Of a DNA stretch of 5,408 nucleotides, positions 1 through 5,408 are shown in pieces. The DNA comes from Methanospirillum sp. (GTDB lineage Archaea > Halobacteriota > Methanomicrobia > Methanomicrobiales > Methanospirillaceae). The DNA lies in NCBI GenBank assembly GCA_028679485.1, contig JAJRBL010000304.1:1-5408 (forward strand), in the 5' to 3' direction. Numbering within the stretch: position 1 is the stretch's first letter; the number at the start of each line of letters is the position of its first letter. The translations under genes were made by a program, and so were the position numbers. Under the pieces are notes generated by a model that was given only the letters and a program-made list of their open reading frames with translations, made no database searches and was not told where the DNA came from.

Positions 1-1026
1 ATATCCCCTCCCGATCATGTCCCGGCAATGATCGCTGGCGATGTTACTGAGTATAAAATCGTATTCCAGGGCAGGTAATCCGAGATATTTACGATAAATA
101 TTTGTTTTTAAAAAGAGGTATCCTGATATCTTATCAGCATATTCCGGTGAACTGAGATTATACGGGGATAAAACATCAATCATCCCGGGATAAACATAGA
201 AATTGTTAGTTTCACTTGTTTCCGGGATCATCGCGGTATAATCAACCACTGCAATCAGATAATACGTACCGGGAGGAACGGAATCAGGAATAAGATCTGA
301 CGATGTACCGGTGATGTTCATGTAGCCGCTTACGGAGTATTCTGCCTCCTCCCTGATCCGATAATCATCGGAAGAGATCTCCGGATCAGGGGATAAAAAG
401 AATGCAGTATAAAAGGTTCCTGCAGACTGGTTATTTTCATTTACCATCGTATAAGGAAAGACAAGTGGAGCTTCCGGTGCAGTCCAGGCACCTGTCGATA
501 CGGCGGGAATCGTGACAGTCAGATCCGGGTATCCCCCTTTCCAGGGTTTTCCCTGGGACACCTGTAGTAAATCCCCTGACCTCAGGGTATTGTCAGTCAT
601 GTCAAGATCAGTCTCCTTTTCATGGACTGATATCTCCATCAGGTATTCCCCTTCTGAAAGCCCTTCGGGGACAGAGAAAGAAAAGGGGATCTGCTGGCGG
701 AGATTCGCCGGGAAAAAATCCGTGGTCTTGACCCCGAGCCATGCGGGAATGTGTCGGCCGGGACCGGCGCTCACGAGTATGAACTCAACCTCAATCCCCG
801 ATGCAGGAACAGGACCTGAATTTGTTACCAAAAGAGATCCTTCGATGGGATCCCCGGTTGATACGGATTCTGGCAGCCTGAGATCAGAGAGCGAGAGATC
901 AGGTTTGAGGATAAATGACGTATTCATGGTGGTGTAGTTCAAATCGCCCAGGACACACGCCGAAAGGGAAATACTCGTGAATACCATGAAAAGTATTATA
1001 AAAAGATGCCGACGGGAATGTACCAT
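1..1026 (-). CDS. Secreted or lipid-anchored protein with two CARDB-like domains and the start of a CAP/SCP-like (YkwD-type) domain; 3' end lies outside the window
   Basis: This frame is open for 342 codons from an ATG at 1026 to base 1 without a stop, so the C-terminus is missing. The N-terminus is a signal peptide: RR at residues 5-6, a hydrophobic stretch at about 8-21, then LSAC at 21-24, which fits a lipobox with Cys24 as the lipid-attachment site. Ordinary cleavage a few residues later is also possible. Two Ig-like repeats follow, at about 42-158 and 166-285. They have CARDB-like features: PDL at the start, TNSGPVPASG in the first, and PPGTYYLIAVVD then ETNNFY in the second. Residues 303-342 resemble the first helices of a CAP domain (NIYRKYLGLPALEYD, then ASDHCRDM). 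The usual catalytic-type His and Glu positions would fall past the edge. The protein probably acts outside the membrane, but its activity is unknown. It lies 43 bases after ruvB with no clear ribosome-binding site. An in-frame ATG at 1053 would add 9 residues. The reading frame is certain; the CAP call is moderately sure. Confidence 0.8.
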   Translation of the reverse strand, partial: MVHSRRHLFIILFMVFTSISLSACVLGDLNYTTMNTSFILKPDLSLSDLRLPESVSTGDPIEGSLLVTNSGPVPASGIEVEFILVSAGPGRHIPAWLGVKTTDFFPANLRQQIPFSFSVPEGLSEGEYLMEISVHEKETDLDMTDNTLRSGDLLQVSQGKPWKGGYPDLTVTIPAVSTGAWTAPEAPLVFPYTMVNENNQSAGTFYTAFFLSPDPEISSDDYRIREEAEYSVSGYMNITGTSSDLIPDSVPPGTYYLIAVVDYTAMIPETSETNNFYVYPGMIDVLSPYNLSSPEYADKISGYLFLKTNIYRKYLGLPALEYDFILSNIASDHCRDMIGRGY

Positions 1027-1069
1027 TTGAACAAGTATTGATCGCGATACCATACATGCTTGCAGGAGA
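1027..1069 (-). other. Gap between ruvB and the secreted-protein gene, with a small palindrome
   Basis: This 43-base gap is the longest in the block. It has no AGGA or GGTG-type ribosome-binding core and no T-rich terminator. It contains the perfect 8-base palindrome ATCGCGAT at 1041-1048, flanked by GTAT at 1035-1038 and ATAC at 1047-1050 and 4-base CAAG/CTTG arms at 1032-1035 and 1059-1062. An in-frame ATG at 1053 would shorten the gap to 16 bases. Whether the downstream gene is read from the ruv transcript or its own promoter cannot be settled here. Confidence 0.4.
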
Positions 1070-2083
1070 TCAAAGAAAAGTTGACAGGTCGCAGGATGAA
1101 TGAGATCCAAGATGTTCCCTGGCAGGTCCGGTAATTATCCGCCCCTGGTTTGTCCGTTTAAGGAAACCAATACGGATCAGGTACGGCTCGTATACATCCT
1201 CTATCGTCCGCGGATCCTCACCCACGGCTATCGATATCGTTTTAAGACCGACAGGACCCCCACTAAACTCATTGGCGATAATTCCGAGGATTCTCCGGTC
1301 CAGTACATCGAGCCCTTTTGAGTCCACTCCCAGAGCAGTAAGTGCCAAATCGGCGATCTCTTTGTCGATGCATCCGGTACCCCTGACAACCGCATAATCG
1401 TATACTCTCCTGAGTAACCGGTTTGCAATCCGGGGAGTACCCCTCGACCTGCAGGCAATCTCGGCAGAACCTTCGGTTGTGACCGGTATTCCCAGGATTC
1501 CGGCAGAACGGGTAATGATTACCTTGAGTTCCCCGGGGTCATAAAGATCAAGACGGAGAATAATCCCGAAACGGTCCCGAAACGGAGAACCCAGGAGGCC
1601 AAGTCTGGTGGTGGCCCCTACGAGGGTAAACCGTTCAAGGGGAAGTTGTATCGTTCTTGCAGAAGGGCCCTCCCCAATGAGTAGATCGATAGTATAATCT
1701 TCCATAGCCGGATAGAGAATCTCTTCAATGACCGGAGAAAGACGATGAATCTCATCGATGAAAAGAATATCACGATCCTTGAGCGGTGTCAGGAGGGCCG
1801 CCAGATCCCCCGGACGATCAAGAACAGGGCCGCTGGTGGATTCTATGGCAGTATGCATCTCCTGGGCGATGATATGGGCCAGGGTGGTTTTGCCTAGTCC
1901 CGGGGGTCCGGAGAACAGGACATGGTCGAGTGATTTGTTTCGCTTCCTGGCTGAAAGGATAGCTATGGTCAATGCTTCCTTTATATCGTCCTGGCCAACA
2001 AAATCTTCAAGGAGTCCGGGCCGTACCGATGGCTCATCCCGGTCTTCTTCCTGGAATTCAGGATACACATAGTTCGTCTGCAT
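1070..2083 (-). CDS. ruvB: Holliday junction branch migration ATPase RuvB
   Basis: RuvB is the hexameric AAA+ motor that is loaded on either side of a RuvA-bound Holliday junction and pumps DNA through it, in the cytoplasm. The 337-residue length is normal for the family. Visible motifs: Walker [10 protein letters not shown] at 59-67; Walker B LFIDEIH at 107-113; sensor 1 in VGATTR at 155-160; the SPFRDRFG segment at 166-173 carrying the arginine finger; and sensor 2 in [12 protein letters not shown] at 215-226. The C-terminal winged-helix domain spans about 258-325 and contains [10 protein letters not shown] and [15 protein letters not shown]. About ten extra residues follow the usual HLG end. 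The ATG start sits 12 bases after the ruvA stop, with an AGGA 7 bases upstream. The gene is third in the ruvC-ruvA-ruvB order, so it is probably co-transcribed and made in step with RuvA, its loading partner. No key residue is missing. Identity is very secure. Confidence 0.98.
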   Translation of the reverse strand: MQTNYVYPEFQEEDRDEPSVRPGLLEDFVGQDDIKEALTIAILSARKRNKSLDHVLFSGPPGLGKTTLAHIIAQEMHTAIESTSGPVLDRPGDLAALLTPLKDRDILFIDEIHRLSPVIEEILYPAMEDYTIDLLIGEGPSARTIQLPLERFTLVGATTRLGLLGSPFRDRFGIILRLDLYDPGELKVIITRSAGILGIPVTTEGSAEIACRSRGTPRIANRLLRRVYDYAVVRGTGCIDKEIADLALTALGVDSKGLDVLDRRILGIIANEFSGGPVGLKTISIAVGEDPRTIEDVYEPYLIRIGFLKRTNQGRIITGPAREHLGSHSSCDLSTFL

Positions 2084-2090
2084 GAATGGT

Positions 2091-2094
2091 TCCT
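2091..2094 (-). promoter_or_regulatory. Ribosome-binding site of ruvB
   Basis: AGGA lies 7 bases before the ruvB ATG at 2083, within the 12-base gap after the ruvA stop. It is the same core at nearly the same spacing as for ruvA and ruvC, which supports the chosen start. Confidence 0.65.
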
Positions 2095-2095
2095 A

Positions 2096-2683
2096 TTATT
2101 TTTTTCGAAGGTTCCGGAGAGCTTCCCTGACCAGTTCTGGCGAGGATTCGGGAAACGGCTCGGCCGTAACCTGCTGGACTGCTTTTCCAGCTTCATCCTG
2201 GCTGTAACCGAGCGAAATCAGGGCTAATATTGCATCCTGTACAGGAGAGGAGGAAACCGTGCCGGGGGAAGAGATCCCCTGTATTACCGGCAGCTTGTTT
2301 TTCAGTTCCAGAATTATTCTTTCTGCCCCTTTTTTTCCAAGTCCCGGCACTTTTGAGAGAATTTCAGGTTTCTGACCGGTGATTGCATCACAGATCTCTT
2401 CAGGGGTAAGCCGGCTCAGGAGAACAAGGGCAGTCTGGGGGCCGATATGAGAGACTGATATGAGTTTCCGGAACAATTCTACCTGCGACGGGGATGGAAA
2501 ACCATATATCTGCAGGGCATCCTGCCTCACAATAAGCTCGGTATAGAGAATTTTTTCTTCCCCGGGTGAGAATTCAGTAGTCAGGGGATCCGGCACCCGT
2601 ACCTGGTATCCGATCCCTCCTGCCTCAATAACGACATACCCGTCTCCGGTATCAACGATCTGGCCGCGAATTCTTGCGATCAT
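2096..2683 (-). CDS. ruvA: Holliday junction branch migration complex subunit RuvA
   Basis: RuvA is the tetrameric junction-recognition subunit. It holds the four arms open and square-planar and recruits RuvB. The 195 residues match the family in length and layout. An OB-fold domain I covers about 1-63 (starts MIARIRGQI, ends near LQIYGF). A tandem helix-hairpin-helix domain II covers about 64-133 (ISVSHIGPQTAL, then VPGLGKKGAERIILELKNKL). A Ser/Pro-rich linker covers about 136-147, and a small domain III at about 148-193, the RuvB-binding part in known RuvA, contains AILALISLGYSQDEA. Two positions are odd. The acidic pin, Glu-Asp in E. coli (VREDA), reads VRQDA here, with Gln54 and Asp55. 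The first hairpin reads SHIGPQ rather than the usual GVGPK, so His79 replaces a glycine. The ATG follows the ruvC stop after only 3 bases and has AGGA 7 bases upstream, which suggests translational coupling. Identity is secure. Confidence 0.97.
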   Translation of the reverse strand: MIARIRGQIVDTGDGYVVIEAGGIGYQVRVPDPLTTEFSPGEEKILYTELIVRQDALQIYGFPSPSQVELFRKLISVSHIGPQTALVLLSRLTPEEICDAITGQKPEILSKVPGLGKKGAERIILELKNKLPVIQGISSPGTVSSSPVQDAILALISLGYSQDEAGKAVQQVTAEPFPESSPELVREALRNLRKK

Positions 2684-2686
2684 GTA

Positions 2687-3178
2687 TCAATCCTGCCTCC
2701 AGTGCATGTGACAGAGAGCCAGAGACAACCCGTCTGCTGCATCGTCCGGCCTTGGTATCTCGGACAGGCGAAGAAGACGCGATATCATCTGTTGCATCTG
2801 CATCTTGTCCGCCGAGCCTGTTCCGGTGATGGCGAGTTTGACCTGTTTCGGAGTATACTCGTACACGGGAATATTATGTTCTGCTGCTGCAAGAAGAATT
2901 ACTCCCCTTGCCTCGCTCACCTGGAGGGCCGTGGTCGTGTTACGTGAAAAAAACAGTTTTTCAATGGAGATGCAGCCAGGTTGAAACGTATGAATCAACC
3001 CTTCAACCGACTGGTGAATGGTAAGGAGCCGGTATGCAAGATCCCCTGTCCGCGGGGTAGTCCGGATACAGCCCCAGGTATAGGCAACAGCGGTACGGCC
3101 TTCAAGACCTACTACCCCGTACCCGCAACTTGCATACCCGGGATCGATTCCCAGAACCGGTATTAATTCAACGTTCAC
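2687..3178 (-). CDS. ruvC: Crossover junction endodeoxyribonuclease RuvC
   Basis: RuvC is the dimeric, metal-dependent RNase H-fold nuclease that resolves Holliday junctions by paired nicks, acting with RuvAB. The protein has 163 residues, slightly shorter than the E. coli form. All four acidic active-site residues are present: Asp12 in LGIDPG, Glu73 in IEKLFF, and Asp146 and Asp149 in DDAADG. Other family marks are ALQVSEARGV at 84-93, YTPKQVK at 108-114 and GTGSADK at 119-125, whose lysines match the basic DNA-binding positions known in the family. The start is GTG, chosen because it has AGGA 6 bases upstream and leaves a normal short N-terminus before the GIDPG strand. The gene begins 14 bases after the ppk1 stop and ends 3 bases before the ruvA start, so it sits inside the probable operon. 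Archaea normally use the unrelated Hjc resolvase, so this is a bacterial-type gene. Identity is secure. Confidence 0.97.
   Translation of the reverse strand: MNVELIPVLGIDPGYASCGYGVVGLEGRTAVAYTWGCIRTTPRTGDLAYRLLTIHQSVEGLIHTFQPGCISIEKLFFSRNTTTALQVSEARGVILLAAAEHNIPVYEYTPKQVKLAITGTGSADKMQMQQMISRLLRLSEIPRPDDAADGLSLALCHMHWRQD
2691..2700 (-). promoter_or_regulatory. Ribosome-binding site of ruvA inside the ruvC 3' end
   Basis: The last codons of ruvC read GGAGGCAGGA on the minus strand. The AGGA part is 7 bases and the GGAGG part 12 bases before the ruvA ATG at 2683. Because the site lies inside the ruvC coding region and the stop-to-start gap is 3 bases, ribosomes finishing ruvC could restart directly on ruvA. 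Confidence 0.7.
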
Positions 3179-3184
3179 AGATCA

Positions 3185-3188
3185 TCCT
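3185..3188 (-). promoter_or_regulatory. Ribosome-binding site deciding the GTG start of ruvC
   Basis: AGGA lies 6 bases before the GTG at 3178, inside the longer string AGGATGATC. This resembles the 16S-complementary AGGTGATC with one base changed. It supports the GTG over any later start. It falls within the 14-base gap after the ppk1 stop. Confidence 0.7.
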
Positions 3189-3192
3189 GCAT

Positions 3193-5379
3193 CTAGATAT
3201 CGATGGATTCCACAGGATCGGTATTAATAGGTTGTTTCTCATCGATAAGGTGTTCATTCCAGATTCCCCGGTTTTTTATCAGCCATTCCTGGGCATTGAT
3301 CCCTTCGTCACCGGGTGTAACTGATACCCGGATATAACTCCCGTCAGGCTGCATTATTCGTTTCTTGACAGAATCATGCAGATGAACCGGCAGTAAGGTC
3401 TGTACTATCTCCCGGCGTATACCGGGATCGAGAACCGGATATAAAACCTCTATCCTCCGGTTCAGGTTACGGGGCATAAGATCTGCACTTCCCATGAGGA
3501 TTATCTCGTCTCCCCCGTTGTAAAAATAGTAGATCCGGGAATGTTCCAGAAAACGCCCGACGATGCTGGTTACCGAAATGTTATCAGATATTCCGGGAAT
3601 ACCGGGACGGAGACAACAGATTCCGCGGATCTGCAGTTCAACCCGTACTCCGGATTGGGAAGCACAGTACAATGCCTGTATCATCTCAGGATCCTGAAGG
3701 GCGTTTAACTTAAGAATGATATGGCCGTCATGATGTTCTTTCTGGCGACGGATCTCTCTTTCTATGAGCGAAAGAACCCCCCTCCGGATATAATTCGGGG
3801 AGACCATGAGGTGGTTATAGGCCATATATCTTGAATAGCCGGTCAGGGCATTGAAAAGATTTGATACATCCGAAGCGATTCCGGGATCTGCAGTAAACAA
3901 CCCGATATCAGTATAAATCCTGGCGGTAGTTGCATTATAATTCCCTGTACCCATATGCACGTACCTGACTATCCCGTTTCGTCCTCTTCGCACGATAAGA
4001 CAGAGTTTTGCATGAACTTTCAGCCCCATTATACCATACACCACATGAACTCCGGCATGTTCAAGGGCTTTTGCCCATCCGATATTATTCTCTTCGTCAA
4101 ACCGGGCTTTTAATTCTACTACCACCGAGACGGCCTTACCATTCTCCCTGGCATCCAGGAGAGCCTTGATAATCGGCGAACGGGCACCGGATCGGTACAA
4201 CGTCATCTTGATAGCCAGAACATCCGGATCCTGGGCTGCATGGTTGAGAAGGTTTATCACCGGCTGAAAACTTTCATAGGGATGAAACAGGATGATATCC
4301 CGGGATTTGATCGCCTGGAAGAGGTCCCCTTCATTTTCCATCCTCTTCGGGATGGAGGGGATAAACGGGGTATCTTTTAGGTCAGGACGATCCAGGTCAA
4401 GAAGACACATCAGGTCGGCCATCCCGATTGGTCCCCCCATACGATAAAATATATGGGGATAACCTGCCAGTTTCTCAGCCATCATGGCACATACTGACTG
4501 ATCCATCCAGGAGGATACCTCGATACGTACAGGTCTTCCAACCCACCTCTTCCCAATCGATTCTTCTACTGCTGTCAGGAGGTCGTCTGCCTCGTCCTCT
4601 TCAATCTCGATATCGGCATCCCGGGTCACCCGGAATGGATACGCAGCCCTGACATCCATCCCTGGAAAGAGAAGATCCAGGTTTTCAGCCATCATATCCT
4701 CAAGAAAAACCAGTTCGGTTTTTTTGGTATTTCCCGGTTCAGTCTCTTCAGAGGAGACGGGAACAAGCCGGGGAAACAATTTATTCGGGATCTTTATCCT
4801 GGCAAACAACTCCTCCTTATGTCCCCGTTCACGGAGGATTACTGCAAGATTCAGTGCAAGATTTGATATGAAAGGAAACGGATGCGATTTGTCAAATGCA
4901 AGGGGAGTAAGGACAGGAAATATCTCCCTGATGAAATAACTCCGCAGGTACTTTTTCTGGCCTTCATCCAGAGTATCATACGAATGGATGATAATTCCTT
5001 CGTTTCGGAGGGCGGGAATTATCTCCTCATTCCAGACCGTTGCTGATTCTTCAAGAAGAGGTGCCAGTGAATGGAATATTGCATCCAGTTGCTGACCAGG
5101 TGTAAGACCATCAGGGGGAGCCTTGAGTACTCCCTCGCTCAGCTGCTGGTGCAGGCCGGATACCCGGATCATAAAAAATTCGTCGAGATTATTTGCAAAA
5201 ATGGCAAGAAATTTCACTCGTTCAAGAAGCGGGTGGGACGGATCCTTTGCTTCCTCCAGAACGTGCCTGTTGAACTGGATCCATGATAATTCACGGTTGA
5301 TATACAGACCAGGATCTGTCAGGTGTATGGTTTTGGAATATTCCCGGTAGGGATTATCAGGATCTCCTGGCATTTTCAT
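3193..5379 (-). CDS. ppk1: Polyphosphate kinase 1 (PPK1)
   Basis: PPK1 reversibly moves the terminal phosphate of ATP onto long-chain polyphosphate. Residue numbers count from the ATG at 5379 (728 residues). The N domain begins near YINRELSWIQFN (26-37) and includes NNLDEFFMIRVSG (63-75), with the Asn used for adenine contact in known PPK1. The head domain follows. The two phospholipase-D-like C domains carry the catalytic His456 in KVHAK (the autophosphorylated residue by homology with E. coli His435) and His613 in FLEHSR. The metal/phosphate-contact arginines are at 396 (TLYRSG) and 426 (ARFDEE). GTGNYNATTARIYTD (477-491) and SADLMPRNLNRRIEV (631-645) are further family blocks. The start is uncertain. 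TTG at 5385, ATG at 5379 and ATG at 5373 are all in frame, and none has a clear ribosome-binding site. The protein is somewhat longer than the 688-residue E. coli enzyme, partly through an N-terminal extension of about 25 residues. It is the first gene of the block, and its stop is 14 bases from ruvC. Confidence 0.96.
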   Translation of the reverse strand: MKMPGDPDNPYREYSKTIHLTDPGLYINRELSWIQFNRHVLEEAKDPSHPLLERVKFLAIFANNLDEFFMIRVSGLHQQLSEGVLKAPPDGLTPGQQLDAIFHSLAPLLEESATVWNEEIIPALRNEGIIIHSYDTLDEGQKKYLRSYFIREIFPVLTPLAFDKSHPFPFISNLALNLAVILRERGHKEELFARIKIPNKLFPRLVPVSSEETEPGNTKKTELVFLEDMMAENLDLLFPGMDVRAAYPFRVTRDADIEIEEDEADDLLTAVEESIGKRWVGRPVRIEVSSWMDQSVCAMMAEKLAGYPHIFYRMGGPIGMADLMCLLDLDRPDLKDTPFIPSIPKRMENEGDLFQAIKSRDIILFHPYESFQPVINLLNHAAQDPDVLAIKMTLYRSGARSPIIKALLDARENGKAVSVVVELKARFDEENNIGWAKALEHAGVHVVYGIMGLKVHAKLCLIVRRGRNGIVRYVHMGTGNYNATTARIYTDIGLFTADPGIASDVSNLFNALTGYSRYMAYNHLMVSPNYIRRGVLSLIEREIRRQKEHHDGHIILKLNALQDPEMIQALYCASQSGVRVELQIRGICCLRPGIPGISDNISVTSIVGRFLEHSRIYYFYNGGDEIILMGSADLMPRNLNRRIEVLYPVLDPGIRREIVQTLLPVHLHDSVKKRIMQPDGSYIRVSVTPGDEGINAQEWLIKNRGIWNEHLIDEKQPINTDPVESIDI

Positions 5380-5408
5380 TTGCAAAGTAATATAGGTAAA
5401 AAAGAATA
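5380..5408 (-). other. AT-rich region upstream of ppk1
   Basis: Only 29 bases upstream of the chosen ppk1 ATG are in the window. On the minus strand they hold a run of six T (5398-5403) and a TATATTA string (5388-5394), with no ribosome-binding site. The T run could be the end of an upstream gene's transcription signal, or chance. The TATATTA lies too near the start codon to be a normally spaced archaeal TATA box. No promoter is called. Confidence 0.3.

Noticed and set aside
512..937. Plus-strand open frame of 141 codons
   Set aside because: It lies wholly antisense to the secreted-protein gene, which has a signal peptide, recognisable domains and a 342-codon open frame. The plus-strand product has no recognisable motif and an arbitrary Ser/Arg-rich composition.
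1758..2072. Plus-strand open frame of 104 codons opposite ruvB
   Set aside because: It is antisense to the Walker A and Walker B region of a certain ruvB. The low-complexity Arg/Ser/Pro product is what the reverse of this coding region would give.
2325..2338. T-rich run as a terminator
   Set aside because: It lies within ruvA and on the minus strand reads as A-rich codons for the conserved GKKGAE hairpin. The plus-strand T run has no gene before it to terminate.
3178..3192. ATG at 3192 as an alternative start, just after the ppk1 stop
   Set aside because: It is out of frame with ruvC and meets a TGA after five codons, overlapping the ruvC GTG. The GTG with its AGGA gives the proper RuvC N-terminus.
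3130..3324. Plus-strand open frame crossing the ppk1-ruvC junction
   Set aside because: It overlaps the ends of two certain genes on the other strand, has no ribosome-binding site that I could see, and has no recognisable motif.
5388..5394. TATATTA on the minus strand as a TATA box for ppk1
   Set aside because: It ends only 8 bases before the ATG at 5379. A normally spaced archaeal start of transcription would then fall inside the coding region, past all usable start codons, so it is more likely chance AT richness.

Overview
The window is a gene-dense, single-direction block on the minus strand. Read in the direction of transcription it holds polyphosphate kinase (ppk1), then ruvC, ruvA and ruvB, which together make the complete bacterial-type Holliday-junction resolvasome. 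The last gene encodes a secreted or lipid-anchored protein that runs off the left edge of the window. There is no RNA gene, insertion sequence, CRISPR array or long non-coding stretch. The plus-strand open frames are antisense shadows of these genes.

The organism is probably a methanogenic archaeon of the Methanomicrobiales, most like Methanospirillum. This rests on recall that Methanospirillum hungatei carries bacterial-type ruvA, ruvB and ruvC, and on the CARDB-type secreted protein next door, a style common in that group. The sequence alone does not exclude a bacterium, because the RuvABC proteins are bacterial in type and the order ruvC-ruvA-ruvB is a common bacterial one.

Layout, right to left: ppk1 (about 5379 to 3193, start uncertain); a 14-base gap; ruvC (3178 to 2687, GTG start); a 3-base gap; ruvA (2683 to 2096); a 12-base gap; ruvB (2083 to 1070); a 43-base gap; and the CARDB/CAP-like secreted protein (1026 to beyond base 1). 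The short gaps suggest one transcript from ppk1 through ruvB. Each ruv start has an AGGA ribosome-binding core 6 to 7 bases upstream. The secreted-protein gene and ppk1 have no such signal, so the last gene may be expressed on its own.

RuvA binds the four-way junction, RuvB is the AAA+ motor that drives branch migration, and RuvC cuts the junction. All the key catalytic residues of RuvB and RuvC are visible. RuvA is normal in outline but has two unusual substitutions at DNA-contact sites: Gln in place of the first acidic-pin residue, and His in place of the first glycine of the first helix-hairpin-helix. PPK1 makes or consumes polyphosphate, and its linkage to ruvCAB is the most unusual feature of the gene order. 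The most interesting points are the bacterial resolvasome in a probable archaeal context, the altered RuvA pin, and the secreted two-CARDB plus CAP-like protein that had no annotation because it is cut by the window edge.
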